Shown here one piece after another: positions 20,545 to 32,294 of a stretch of 64,000 nt of DNA. A program made the translations under genes and the position numbers. Under the pieces are notes generated by a model that worked only from the letters and a program-made list of their open reading frames with translations, was not told the DNA's origin and searched no databases. Source of the stretch: Crossaster papposus (Eukaryota > Echinodermata > Asteroidea > Velatida > Solasteridae); contig JBAIAA010000441.1 in assembly GCA_037893245.1 (NCBI GenBank), positions 496,001 to 560,000 of the forward strand, in the 5' to 3' direction. The stretch's first letter is position 1; every line of letters begins with the position of its first letter.

Positions 20545-23370
20545 TTTATGTGACCAACAATCTTTTTAACTCACAGTGATTTCATAATAATTTAGGACAA
20601 GTTTTTGGATGTTTGTAAATGGTGTACTACATGTACATGTCTTGTTTTGAAGGAAGGGGGTGTTAAATTAGTGGGAGTTGTTAAATTAGTGGGTGGTGGG
20701 TTCTAGGTGGTGGGTCCTGGGTGGTAGTGGGTGGCCTAAAGACTCCAATTCTGATCCTGTGCCTGAGGGGCCTCTTCTATAAATCCATCTACTTACTGCT
20801 ACATAATTGCCTGGGTCAGGTTCACAGCTCTGTTTGTGTGATAGGGAAGGATGTGGGAGACACACCCAAGCGCAAGTTCAAGATGGTGAGAGACCAGGCG
20901 CACAGTGCTTCTGTGATTTGGGCGGTTCACAAGAGACTCTGAAAACTTGGTTCACATGTTCAATTTTGAGTCTTGAAATCTCCTAGCCCAGTCCTCTTTA
21001 ACAGACATCTTTAACCATACATTTTGTAAATCCCTACTCCCTTTTGCCAAGTACATGCAGAGGACCACATCCATCAAAATCCATCACTCATTCGGCTTCT
21101 TGCACACCAGTATGACACAACAAGTTTCCCAGCAAGTCTTAAAGACAACAAGTGTTTTAGTCACTCTGTGTGTTTTGATCAGCATAGGCACTGCGTCTGT
21201 CTGTCTGTCGCGGCCGCAGTCCCAAAGTGATGACAACAATATTTGTCAGATGACAAATGCAGGAAATTGTCACCTCAGATAAACCCCTAAACACAGCTAA
21301 ACAGGAAGAAATCAATTTACTAATTCTGCCTGAGCAATACATGGATGTGCCATGTGGGGACCCTGTCATGAATTCTTGTTGAATTGAAACTACATGTACC
21401 AGTACAATACATGTACCTAAAGCCATACTTGTGTACATGTGTGTTTTTCTCAAGATTTTGACCTTTTTGCACACAGAGAATCCTAAACTTAGCATTCCAG
21501 AGGCATGACTCATGCTGGGCGCATTTTGTTGACAACAAGATTGGTGCCCTTTCAAACTTCAAGCCATCAAAACTTGAAGGATTATTAATGACTTTGGGGA
21601 GTTATGGGCTCCTCCACATGGGGATTACCCTGAACATGTACATATGTTCATGTATACTGTACAACCACTGAACAATGGTTGGCTGCCACTAGATTTGACA
21701 CTTGTTGTAAATCTCTGACCGAGACATTTCCCATATGAATTGGGTATTAATACAATCACCACATCACCCACACTTGGGAACCAGACTTTTTTTTTTCTCA
21801 TCAAGTTAAGGGGTCTTGTCAATCCCCTTCAGTGAAAGCATTCCTCCATGGTTCCACGTCCACTCAAGTGAACTTTGCCAACATTCACCAACTACGCGAA
21901 GAGTTTTCCAACAACCAACAATTGCTAAAGTTGGTGAACGCTTGCATTGTTCACTCATGAGTGGAACGAATTGTACCCAGGGCTGCTTTTATGCAACATG
22001 TACATGTAGGCAGGAAGCCCCAACTGTTAAAAACAGTCACTCGATTGATTTTGACTGCTGGGATATTCATGTACATAACTATGTATTATGTATTACATAA
22101 TCTCTAGCGAACAAGAGATCTTTTCACTTCTCGGTCGTTTGTCTTTTGGCGTTAGAGTGTATGCTAAGTCTATGGGGATACATGTACTGTACCGGTAGGT
22201 CAATACTATATACAAAAACAAAGGGAAACACAATGGGGTTTCCTCGTTCGTTATGGTAAAACCTGACAGGATGGCTTTGTTGAATTTGTCAGTCAGGAAA
22301 TCTACACGATTTGCCATCACGCCGTGTACACGTAAACGTTCTGCAACAACTCGTCTACGTGCAAATTGGGAAGACCGGCGCCACCGCGGTAGCCACAACA
22401 CCGCCTTTCCCGTATCATAATTTGAGTCCGGGAACCAGACAAATCCCCCCTTAAATCCACAGCAAAGCCAGACAATGCTGTCTGACTACAAAGCCATGCA
22501 CTGCGTCACAGCAACAAAACAGACAAACCTGACGAAAAACGTATTCAATTTCGACCCAATTTTTTATTTTTTTTTAACAAACACCGGTTTTGGGGGGTTT
22601 ATTTCTTCCGAAGTTCAGGTTTCCAACACTCCAGGGGGGGTGGAGATGGGGAGGTTATAAGTTGTCTGGGAGATTACTAATAAATTGTTTGCTTCCTGTG
22701 TCTAATTAAGGGCCCCCTCAGGATGCAGAGATAAGATGCAGTAGAAACAACAGAGGGCTCCCTACAATAAATGGACAAGGAGACAATGAAGGGTGCACAC
22801 CGCTATTAAAATAGACTTCCCTAGACCCCAATGAAAAATCGAAAATCAACGAAAAAATAAACAACTTTCAAAGGTGTTTGAGACACACACACAATTTAAA
22901 CTTATTTGTTTAATTTTTACAGGGGCTTGCTAAGGACTTTCAGGAGAAATGTATTCTTGTGGCCCATCGCCATCTTGAAAATTTACATCTTGATCCGCCC
23001 CATTTCAAAATAACGGATGATGTCATCTTACGATTTTTCGTGATTTTTTTAAAATATTATATGTACATAGTATACATGTATATTTTAAGCAACGGAACAT
23101 GATAACATAAAAAATAGGTTTGTTAAATACATTGTAGGTGATAATTGCACAAAAAGTTTGCAAATGTGTGACTTTTTCGTTTTAATCAATTCGAAGTCAA
23201 TAACAAATTCTTTTTGAATGGTTTTAAATGGTTGTGACTGTATAATAGTTAAATAAAAAATAAAAAACGAAATATGAAGAACTGCGAATGCGAAAATCCC
23301 TACAAATGCTCTGGTTCCTACTTAACAGACATAGTTCTAGTTTTCTTAAATTTTCTGTTCAATTTGTTTT
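20545..23370. other. No gene I can defend; one weak exon candidate
   Basis: The frame ending at 20942 reads IGKDVGDTPKRKFKMVRDQ.. and stops after VHKRL. It could be a terminal exon, but I recognise no family. Another open stretch at 22093-22401 on - starts in GC-rich sequence. The rest, including CTGTCTGTCTGTCGCGGCC near 21197, shows no element structure. Confidence 0.3.
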
Positions 23371-23396
23371 GGTGGGGGGGGGGGGGGGGGGGGGGT
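23371..23396 (+). repeat. Poly-G tract
   Basis: A run of about 24 G residues. Length is uncertain in any assembly. Confidence 0.85.
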
Positions 23397-23483
23397 GTTA
23401 TCTAATGACATGACATTGTTTGCATACTGGTAGATCGGGTTTTTCCGAAGCCGGCTGGGCAAGCTACTTAAAGTACAGCCTTA

Positions 23484-24045
23484 AGCCGTGTTCACACTGG
23501 ACTTTTTTGGGGGAAGGTTTTACTGAGACAATGGTAAAATAAAAAATGGTCAAATGTTACTACTGTTCGCACTTAGACTTTTGACACGGGAAAATTTTAC
23601 CGAGACCGTGGGAGAAGGAGCCGAGCTGTCATTATAATGACTCGTTAGGGCGCTTTGCGTGACCTTTCTGCATTGACCCCGGTGTACCCATTTGCGCGCG
23701 CGCGCTTTTTCCAATTCCCGATGCATCAGCGTGCCCGCACGTAAACAATGCAAAGAGCGCATGCGCGGTGTTTGTGTGTAGCATGAAATCGCAGTAGGGG
23801 GGCCGGATAAACGTTTTCCCGAGACGCTTTTACCGACTCGCGCTGTTCGCACTGGACTTATCGTCTAGGGAAAAGTGACCTGGGACGTTTTCCCGGGCAG
23901 CAGTTGGCCGGTAGAAGTACCCACTGGACTCGGGAGAAGTACCTGAGAGGAAAACGTCCTAGGCTGTCCGCACTGGACTTAAAATGGGAAAAGTACCCAT
24001 CGTCTAGGTATGTTTTATCATAATAAGTCCAGTGCGAACATGGCT
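23484..24045. mobile_element. Harbinger-like MITE, copy 1
   Basis: 562 bp with inverted ends AGCCGTGTTCACACTGGACT and AAGTCCAGTGCGAACATGGCT, flanked by TTA and ATA. GTCCAGTG-type motifs recur inside, such as GTTCGCACTGGACTTATCG and GTCCGCACTGGACTTAAA. The inverted copy at 30567-31078 has a clean TAA duplication. Trinucleotide TWA targets suggest the PIF/Harbinger superfamily. Confidence 0.8.
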
Positions 24046-24590
24046 ATAGAAAGCCTTACCTCAAGGCTACCGGTATGTCTATGGGAATTCATCCACCACT
24101 GCAGAAGGCTATAAATTGGACGCACATTCTGGACAAATGAGGGCTCTGTTTACTTTCTCAACACTTCCTTGCAATGCTAAAACTAGCCAACAGATGGCGC
24201 AATGACACTTTCAAGCGTCCCAATATATCATGCCGGGCCAGTCTCATTCCTGCGATACCATACAGCTCATGTCCCTCCCCCCCTAACCTTTTCCTATCCC
24301 AGCAGGGAGGTTTTTGTATTCCGCTTCTGTCCACAACGATGCCCAACATGCAGATGTGCCCTGCGACATGTTTAACATTGTCAAGATAATTGAATGTGAA
24401 TGCTAGAGACTGAAGGAAAAGGTCAGGCTTACAATGTACTGTACATGTATGCAGGATACAGATGGCTGAACAAATATTATTACTTCCAATCTGCAATCAC
24501 TAGGAATGGGCATAAATAGCAGAATAAAATATCCCAAATTCATTATAAATACAAATTAAATTTGAAACTTCATCCAAAAATGAATTTCAA
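24046..24590. other. No gene seen
   Basis: Between two MITEs. Short frames on both strands at 24158-24496 overlap each other and match nothing I know. Confidence 0.35.
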
Positions 24591-24987
24591 AGGAATCGTA
24601 TAATGCGTTTGGTAATTGGGACCCACTGTTTGTTTCAATCCTACATGTATATAGAAAAGTACCATAAAACTAACTTATAACAATTTCATTTCAAAAGGTG
24701 GTAGCGATTTTGAGATATTGCCGAAAATCTGGAGCGGTTATGTCCATGCAGGAAGAATAATCTGCATTGAAATACACAATCTGAGAAACGTCACTGCAGT
24801 AACGCTTCTGACTTCTCAGATTCAAATTTTTGGGGATAACAAGTGATATCTTTTTTTCATAACCACAGTACTTCGAAGTGAAAAGTTTCTAAAAATGCAT
24901 TACACTATCCAAAGCCGCTGTACTTTTTACCAAGTAAGTTTTTATTGCCATTAATTTTTGGAGTAATTACCAAACGTATACGATCCT
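24591..24987 (-). mobile_element. Family C MITE, copy 1
   Basis: Inverse counterpart of 33322-33707. It shares the ends AGGRATCGTATA.. and ..CGTATACGATCCT, and internal AAGGTGGTAGCGATTTTGAGA, GAAGAATAATCTGCATT, ACTTCGAAGTG and ATTAATTTTTGGAGTAATTAC. The left TTAA has decayed (TCAA) and the right reads TTTTAA. Confidence 0.8.
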
Positions 24988-25046
24988 TTTAAAAACATTC
25001 ATGACTATTCCGCTTGACCGAGCTGAAACATGAAAATTTTACTTAA

Positions 25047-25393
25047 AGGTCCGGTAGGATACACCACTTGCAGACATCAAAAACTTTTTACTACCGAATT
25101 ATTAAAAAATATCTTACTTATTTGAAAGTGAAATAGTGAATAATAATTGTAGGCATCCAGCAAAATGATTGCGCGAGATATCCTGTAATTGTTCCAACAA
25201 ATTGAATAAAAAAAAAAAAACTAAAAAAAAACCAGCCCGACGCTGGTTGAAAACAATCGCTGTTTTTCTGGCCTTTCTTAACATCCATGACTGTAAAACT
25301 TTGGACAGGCCAGGTAAACGACTATAAAATACAACCCCCAAAATCAACCTATTCATGATAATTCATGCAATTACCAATGGTGTATTAAGGTCT
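25047..25393 (+). mobile_element. Family A MITE, complete but degraded
   Basis: Starts AGGTCCGGTAGGATACACC after TTAA (25043-25046) and ends ACCAATGGTGTATTAAGGTCT before TTAA (25394-25397). The GC hairpin has been replaced by an A-rich stretch at 25205-25233. Confidence 0.75.
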
Positions 25394-25854
25394 TTAAATG
25401 TCAGATTTTTTGAAACAGACTTCTTGAAACATACATCCACATGTACCTCAAATAAATGCTCGTTGTTTATACATTACAGCAATACTAGAACCCAAATATT
25501 GCTATTTCAGCTGTGTTTGGTGCTATAGATTGGTTTCATAGATTGGTTCCATACTCTATTTGTCCTGTGTTACTCAATAATGTCTGGCTAATATTGCAGT
25601 CTTACAAGAGTATCTGCCAAGCTGGATAAGATTCAGTGATTGACTGCGAGATGAAAAAGGGACCGACTGGGTTAAGTTCACTGGGAGGGCAGTGTAATTG
25701 GCAGGATCCACTTCAACCAAAATGGCTGCTAAGAATGTACCATAACAAGCAGGACTTCTGGTCTGACTCAATTGAGCACACTGGCATGACTTTAAAATTT
25801 AACCTCCGTTGTTTTTAGTCAATTCACCTTTCAGGAAGATAAAACTAGTCGCCC

Positions 25855-25942
25855 CCCTCCACCCCCCCCCCCCCACTTCCCCCCCCCCCCCCATCCCTCT
25901 CCCCCCCCCCCACATCCCTCTCTCTCCCCCCCCCCCCTCCAG
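25855..25942 (+). repeat. C-rich (CCCCCATCCCTCTC)n tract
   Basis: C runs of 9 to 16 alternate with CATCCCTCTC and ACTTCC. It could form i-motif or G-quadruplex structures on the opposite strand. It abuts a family A fragment. Confidence 0.8.
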
Positions 25943-25947
25943 AAAAT

Positions 25948-26126
25948 TTAATTTAATAAAGAAAAATTTGCGATCGCCAAATGGCGATCGCCAAAAAACA
26001 TTTTAAAAAATAAGAATAACTGATCTACGCCGGTTGAAAACAAACGATGCTTTTCTCAGCATCCATGATTGTAAAACTTCGGACAAGCCACTTAAACGAT
26101 ATTTACTATAAAATACAACACCCCCA
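25948..26126 (+). mobile_element. Family A MITE, middle part
   Basis: Begins in the family A GC hairpin (GCGATCGCCAAATGGCGATCGC) and continues through GCATCCATGATTGTAAAAC and ACGATATTTACTATAAAATA. Its right end runs directly into the 54-bp array. Confidence 0.75.
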
Positions 26127-26505
26127 AATCCACCCATTCATGATAATTCAAGCAATTACCAATGGTGTGTCATACCTTTACATCCACCCATTCATGATAA
26201 TTCAAGCAATTACCAATGGTGTGTCCTACCTTAACATCCACCCATTCCTGATAATTCAAGCAATTACCAATGGTGTGTCCTACCTTTACATCCAACCATT
26301 CATGATAATTCAAACAATTACCAATGGTGTGTCCTACCTTTACATCCACCCATTCATGATAATTCAATTGATTACCAATGGTGTATCCTACCTTTACACC
26401 CACCCATTCCTGATAATTCAAGCAATTACCAATGGTGTGTCCTACCTTTACATCCACCCATTCCTGATAATTCAAGCAATTACCAATGGTGTATCCTACC
26501 TTTAA
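26127..26505 (+). repeat. Seven tandem copies of a 54-bp MITE end
   Basis: CATCCACCCATTCATGATAA begins at 26181, 26235, 26289, 26343, 26397 and 26451, exactly 54 bp apart, with one further copy to the left at 26127. Each unit holds AATTCAAGCAATTACCAATG and GTGTGTCCTACC, which is the right terminus of family A. Because 54 is divisible by 3, the array reads through as repetitive peptide on both strands. These are not genes. Confidence 0.95.
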
Positions 26506-26744
26506 GGCAACTTACCAAATTCTCTCCACCTCTTGATCGCTCAAGTACTTGTTTAATCAGTACTGGATGCAGTAACTCTCAGGCACTTGACCAATGACTG
26601 GCAGTGGTTGGTTTAATACACTTCAGCTGTGTAGGGTCATCGAGTCTCAAGCATGGTTATGCTATAACCAAAGGTCATTGCTGCAATGCTGGTCAAATCC
26701 TAATACACATACAAAAGTAAGAATTATGAATAAAATTATAAATA

Positions 26745-26990
26745 CCGTAAATAAATATCTAACTTATTTGAAAGCAAGGATTGCGCTAGATATCCTGTAA
26801 TTGTTCCATAAAATGTAAAATAAATTAATGCAAAAAAACCAATAACAACAAGAACCACTCTCCGACGGCGGTTGAAAACGATCGCCATATTTTTTGCTTT
26901 TCTTGGGACAGGTCAGTTAAACGATATTTACTATAAAATACAACCCGCCAAATCCACCCATTCATGATCATTCAAGTAAAAAACAATTGT
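26745..26990 (+). mobile_element. Family A MITE, degraded
   Basis: Recognisable blocks are ATATCTAACTTATTTGAAAG, GCGCTAGATATCCTGTAATT, ACGGCGGTTGAAAACGATCG, TCAGTTAAACGATATTTACT and CCACCCATTCATGATCATTC. Both termini are lost. Confidence 0.7.
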
Positions 26991-27213
26991 GTATATACAT
27001 CCTTATTACACAAGTACTGGTTCATGTAATGTACATTATAAAACTTCAAAGTACATGTAATGAATATTGATTAATTTGTGTAATTTTCAATTATATTGAT
27101 ATTTGGTATCAATCTTTGGTATGCCTACTAAAAACCTACTAAAGTAATAGTAAGGAAGTAGTAGAATAAAAGTGTTTTTAAGGAAAAACAATTCACATTT
27201 TGCCATATCAGAG

Positions 27214-27438
27214 TGTACAAAACTTCAAACTTCAAACACCTTTTTCTCAATATTTTACTTTTGCGATATGTTGAAAATTTATCCAAACTTCAAACAGCCA
27301 TAACTTGTTAATGGAATGTCCGATTGAAGCGCAACAAACAGCATTGTAAGGAGAATGTTATCCTCTTTTCTAATACCCGAGAACCCTCATTTTTACCTCT
27401 GCCCAGTTCCGTCTCATTTTGCCAGAAACCCTCACATA
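27214..27438. repeat. Dispersed repeat F, copy 2 (inverted)
   Basis: Reverse complement of 6573-6795 with the same block order and good similarity, from GTACAAAACTTCAAAC to GCCAGAAACCCTCAC. Confidence 0.7.
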
Positions 27439-27439
27439 T

Positions 27440-28199
27440 GTTCATGTAATGTGTGAAAACATGACATTTGTATGTACCGGTACTGTATGTTCTTTTCTTC
27501 TCGAGTCAAGGGGTCCAACCTGATTCCCTTATATGGTTTCAACAATTCAGACTGAAAAAAAACCCCGAAAAACATTTCAATTTTGATTTCAGGTATGCAA
27601 AGGGGATGACTGCACATTTCCCAGCATGTGATGGCTGCTAATTTATAACTCAATGCAATTACAGCTGTCAGGAAATTTACTGTCCCTGTCAGTCGGCTGA
27701 TAGGAAACTCAAGACAATGAAATAATATCTGATCATTTACCCAACACTGCTAGTATGAGTTCATGTACGAATATTCGGTATATTCGATACAGCTCTAATG
27801 TGTATTACATTACATTCATTCCTTGTCAAACAACTTTTTTTTCCTTCAAATGTACAAATGTATACAGTATATTTGATAACAATCTCAGAATAACACAACT
27901 CCCTTCATTTCTAAACACAAATATTGTCCACCACGGTACCACGCAATACCGTACCATGTATACAATTCCAAAATTCAAAGGAAACCAATGCCACAGAAAG
28001 AAGGCTGTTTTTTCTTTTTATAAACTTGAAGCTTTCATTCCAAACCAGTTTTCTTATTGTGAACTGCATGTAAGGCCTATTGGCATACGAGTACAGAAAG
28101 TTTGTAACAGTACCGGTTACGTGTTGAACCATGGTGAAAGGGCAAAACTGGCAGGTACGACATGTACGTACCTGTGGCAGCACATCTGCAAACAAAATA
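27440..28199. other. No recognisable gene
   Basis: The longest frame (27755-28273, +) is unlike any protein I know and runs into the hAT-type MITE, so I do not call it. Confidence 0.35.
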
Positions 28200-28207
28200 G
28201 CTGTTTG

Positions 28208-28416
28208 CAGAGTTGTATTCGAGACCCTGCAAGTCATTGCACAAGTCCTTTCACAAGCCAGTCACAAGTCTAGTCAAGTAACTGGTTGAACAATGACAAA
28301 GAAATGCTTTTGTCAAAGCTCATTTGAATAGCTTGTGATTTGAATTGGAACTGGAGGACTTGTGATGGACTTGCAGGGACTTACAGAGACTTGTGATGGA
28401 CTTGACTACATCCCTG
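28208..28416. mobile_element. hAT-type MITE copy 3
   Basis: 209 bp, ends CAGAGTTGTATTCGAGACC and GGACTTGACTACATCCCTG, flanked by an exact 8-bp duplication GCTGTTTG (28200-28207 and 28417-28424). The interior (GAACAATGACAAAGAAATGC, TTGAATAGCTTGTGATTTGA) matches copy 2. Confidence 0.9.
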
Positions 28417-28626
28417 GCTGTTTGTGTCTCCATGTATTGACAACAACTTGCATTACGAAGAGAACTGGGGCTGAAATACAGTGTGAAGTACAAATGTGTA
28501 TGTAGGATACACTATTTGCAGATATCAACAATCTTTATTACCAAATTATTAAGAAATATCTTACTTATTTGAAAGTAAATAATGATTCTAGACATCCAGC
28601 GAAATGATTGCGCTAGATATCCTGTA

Positions 28627-29608
28627 CCGTAATTTCCTGCGGTAAAGACGCGGCTTATCTGACTTTCTAGACCACAAAAACATCGCCGCGCCTTATCTTT
28701 CACTTCAGTGCGCCGTATATGATGCCGCTTGAGTTCAAAGTGATGGTCTTTGTGTGAAGAATTATTTGAACGCCGCAATCTTACTCAATAATGCGGTCAA
28801 CCAATTAGCCCAACTCTCCGGACATTGTGACCGTGTTTCCATTAACAATGAAGAAGAAGAAGAAGAATGCCGCGATGTGTTGATCCCCCTACGACCGTAC
28901 ATGTATGTGATTTAGCACTCGGCAGCGTGCGTAGTCTTGTTTGCAAGACGATCTTCGCGATGCGGGGCGCCCTCTAACGTACGCCGTAGACCACGCGCGA
29001 ATTACGGCATCGGCGGCCTACGCGCGCTGCATATACCGCGATTAAGATCGTCTTGCAAACAAGACTACAGCGTGCGCTGCATGACGCGTACAACAGCGAT
29101 AAAAAGCTGGCCCGTAGTACTATGTGGCCTTTTTAAAAAACTTTTTTTCGTCTACGTTCCGGCTTCATGCAATTCACCATCCGAACTACACAGCGCGGAG
29201 CATTCACAACGACTGGAAAAAAGACTAGGGGGTGTCGCAATTAGGGATACCATGCACGCGATCGCTGCATGTGGTGTACATGTGCATGTGCATGTACATG
29301 CAAGCAAAGTAAACCTCGTGCGATATTGTGACTACTGGTTTGAAGTTTTCATACATTGTTTGCGTGCCAGATAAACTCAAGTACTCAGCAAATTCTTGCT
29401 TGAAATAAAGTAGTGGGATCGTTCTAAGGCAACAAAATGACCCCTTTGTGGCGATGTACCTACACCGGCGCCTGGTGTTCTTCTGGGTGCGTTCAAGCAT
29501 GCGCCTTATTCGGCAGTGCGCTTTATCTGTTGACGTTTGAATTTTTTTTTGGTGATTTTAGGGACCTGCGTCCTAACCGCCGTGCGGCTTTACCGCAGGA
29601 AATTACGG
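28627..29608. mobile_element. TA-flanked inverted-repeat element, 982 bp
   Basis: Inverted ends CCGTAATTTCCTGCGGTAAA and TTTACCGCAGGAAATTACGG are flanked by TA (28625-28626 and 29609-29610), as in the Tc1/mariner group. The interior has no long frame, so it is non-autonomous. It is GC-richer than its surroundings, with many GCGC and CGCG words, and hosts a smaller element at 28932. A (GAA)n run lies near 28850. Confidence 0.85.
28932..29067. mobile_element. 136-bp element with 9-bp duplication
   Basis: The inverted ends TAGTCTTGTTTGCAAGACGA and TCGTCTTGCAAACAAGACTA are perfect. They are flanked by an exact 9-bp duplication CAGCGTGCG (28923-28931 and 29068-29076). A 9-bp duplication is typical of Mutator-like elements. 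The short GC-rich interior cannot encode anything. Confidence 0.9.
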
Positions 29609-29856
29609 TAATTATTCTGAAAAATTGAATTTTAAACCAAAAATAACATAAGAATAACTGCTTGACGCCAGTTGAAAACAAATGCTGTTTTTTGTGCTTT
29701 TCGCGGCATCAATGACTGTAAAACTTCGGACAGCTCAGTTTAAAAACGGTAATTTACTATGAAATACAACCCGCCAAATCTACCCATTCATGATAATTCA
29801 AGCAATTACCAATAGTGTACATGTACATGTATCATACCGGTACCTTTAAAGGTACT

Positions 29857-30150
29857 TTGTAGGATACACTATTTGCAGAAAAAAATCTTTATTACCAAAT
29901 TAATAAGAAAAATATCTTACTTATTTGAAAGTAAATAATTATTCTTGGCATTCAGCAAAGTAATTGGGCTAGATCTCCTGAAATTGTTCCGAAAATTGAA
30001 TTTATATAAAAAACAATTCCCGATCGTCAGACCGCGATAAGAACAACATACATGTATTAGATTAGAATCACTGCCCAACGCCGGTTGAAAGCGAACGCTG
30101 TTTTTCTTGCTTTTCTCAGCATCCATGATTGTAAAACTTTGGACAGGTCA
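29857..30150 (+). mobile_element. Family A MITE, 3'-truncated
   Basis: Starts AGGTACTTTGTAGGATACAC and follows family A to CATCCATGATTGTAAAACTT and GGACAGGTCA, then ends abruptly. Confidence 0.75.
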
Positions 30151-30566
30151 AATCTATGTGGGCCACTACCTATTGTACAAGATGAATCCCTGTTTAACCA
30201 AGCGGAAATCAATAAGTTCTGCCATAATAAACACGCCATGGTCAAATTCAAAATCGCTGGGGCTTGACTCGATGGGAATGGGCACACATGTATGGCTTTT
30301 AACAGCTGCTGTTGGGTAGCATTATGATGAATATAATGAAGTTGCTTTGTCAAAATAAGTCCATGGTCACAATAATACAATTGTGATTTTGGCATACTTT
30401 GTAAGTACTTTTCGTTCATTCCACTCAGTGGCTCCCGAGGTACCGTAAATCACCTGCATAGTAATCACCACTTTTTGACGTCCGACCTTTTATGGTCCAC
30501 GACTGACAGGGGTATAAAACTGCATATTTCACTGTTTTTTTATTAAAAAAAACATTCGGATACTAA

Positions 30567-31078
30567 AGCCCTGTTCGCACTGGACTTTTTTTTTGATAAA
30601 ACTTACCGAGACGATGGGTCCTTTTCCCATTTTAAGTCCAGTGCAGACAGCCTAGGACGTTTTCCTCTCAGTTACTTTTCCCGAGTCCAGTGGTTACTTT
30701 TACCGGCCAACTGCTGCCCGGGAAAACTTCCCAGGTAACTTTTCCCTAGACGATAATTCCAGCGCGAGTCGGTAAAAGCGTCTCAGGAAAACGTACCGGT
30801 ACATCCAGCCCCCTACTGCGATTTCATGCTACACAAGACACCGCGCATGCCCTCTTTGCATTGTTTACGTGCGCGCGCTGATGCGTGCACATCGCATTGT
30901 GATCACATCCGCCTTCATGAGTCATTATAATGACAGCTCGGCTACTTCTCCCGCGGTCTCGGTAAAATTTTCCCGTGTGGAAAGTCCAAGTGCGAACAGT
31001 GGTAACATTTGACCATTTTTTATTTCACCATCGTCGCAGTAAAACCTTCACCCAAAAAAGTTAAGTGCGAACACGGCT
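30567..31078 (-). mobile_element. Harbinger-like MITE, copy 2
   Basis: 512 bp, ends AGCCCTGTTCGCACTGGACT and TTAAGTGCGAACACGGCT, flanked by TAA (30564-30566 and 31079-31081). It is inverted relative to 23484-24045 and shares TTTTCCCATTTTAAGTCCAG, ACTGCTGCCCGGGAAAA and TCATTATAATGACAGCTCGG. Confidence 0.85.
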
Positions 31079-31081
31079 TAA

Positions 31082-31830
31082 GCCTGCAGCGGTTAAACGG
31101 TTACACAGTTAACCGATCGTTCAACGGTAACACTGTTACATTTTTCCGGTTCGGTTAACCTTAATCTAATTTTTTTAAATCGCCCTTCCATTTTTGGAGC
31201 ATATACACACGAAGAAGAAATAAATCAAAACAATACAAAGCTATTTTTGTTGGCGTTGTATAGGAGCAGGGAAATTTTGTTTACCTTTCTGGATACATGT
31301 ATCATTTTTGTTTGCGATTCCCATCTTTAAATTAGCGATGTTTTAAAAAAGATTGCTGTTTATGTGGTAACAAATAAGATTATGAACAAACTTCTGAGAC
31401 TTTTTGTTTTCTTTGTTTTTCTTTGAACGTCGGTTATGGTGAACCGTTACCGCAAAACTAGGTTACACGGATAATTGAAAAAAACGCAATTTTGCAGGCT
31501 TAGTCATCGCATACCAGTACATGTACATGTGTAAAAGTATAGCGAGCATACGTAAGGCACCACTGAAAACTGAAACACGCGATAAACATTGGTGTTGTTA
31601 TCAATACACAATGATCTATCTATAGATTGCGACGCAACCCACACAACAAAATTGAAACATTTGTCTGAAGGAGAAGGACCATGAAGTATTCGTTCATGAA
31701 AGAACAAAACATTGTTCACCAACATGTAGGTATAGGCACCAGTACTTTGCATAAATCACTGGCAGACTTAATATCCTTTTGTCAACAAACACTAGTCTAG
31801 AACCTGTACAATAGTTTCATACCTTAAACA
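31082..31830. other. No gene seen
   Basis: Contains GGTTAAACGGTTACACAGTTA, with a distant inverted echo near 31435-31470 (GAACCGTTACCGC, GGTTACACGG). This may be a decayed element, but I cannot place its ends. Confidence 0.35.
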
Positions 31831-31832
31831 TA

Positions 31833-32292
31833 TGTGACCCGCTCCAGGAAAAGGTGACATAAGTCGCGCTATGCATTTATGAGTAATGGCCTGTTAAAGT
31901 TAATAGAGTAAATATTTTTGTCAAAATTTGATTTTCATTTTTTTGTCTTAAATGACATCTGTAATACCCAAAGTTTTAGATTTAATTAACAAAAAGCTAG
32001 AATAAAAAAAAAAAGTGAAACAAACTTTTTTAAGAGTGCATGGTTTCAATGTAATGAAATGTATTTAATAGTTTTGTTGTGTTTCGAAGCCTGCTTTCTC
32101 AGTTGTGTATTTTGAATTCCATGGAATCCGATAATATGCAATAAACGTCATTAATATCACCGGAACGAGAGGGGCTATGGAGCTGTACTATGTACCAAAT
32201 GAAAGCTTATATCCTGGACTTTTCAATCATGTACTTTTAACTCTATTTTTATTTTTTGCGATTTATGTCACCATTTTCTGGTGCGGGTCACA
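31833..32292. mobile_element. TGTGACC-type MITE, copy 2
   Basis: 460 bp, ends TGTGACCCGCTCCAGGAAAA and TTTTCTGGTGCGGGTCACA, flanked by TA. It shares GTCGCGCTATGCA and AATGGCCTG with 7005-7439, and the end motif with the hairpin at 60188-60344. Confidence 0.8.
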
Positions 32293-32294
32293 TA

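Larger units (their letters stand above)
28498..29850 (+). mobile_element. Family A MITE, split by a 982-bp element
   Basis: The left part (28498-28626) runs from GTAGGATACACTATTTGCAG to GATATCCTGTA. The right part (29609-29850) resumes at TAATTATTCTGAAAAATTGA and follows family A to ACCAATAGTGTACATG. The two halves join seamlessly once the inner element and one TA are removed. Confidence 0.85.

Noticed and set aside
22093-22401. 102-codon minus-strand frame starting in GC-rich DNA
   Set aside because: It could be a first exon, but it has no known domain, and the C-terminal part is ordinary AT-rich sequence. Not enough to call.
26047-26505. 152-codon frame with repeated IHPFLIIQAITNGVSYL peptide
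   Set aside because: It is a direct reading of the 54-bp amplified MITE end, open because 54 is a multiple of 3.
27755-28273. 172-codon + frame
   Set aside because: The peptide is unlike known proteins, is rich in residues of AT-rich codons, and its end lies inside a hAT-type MITE.
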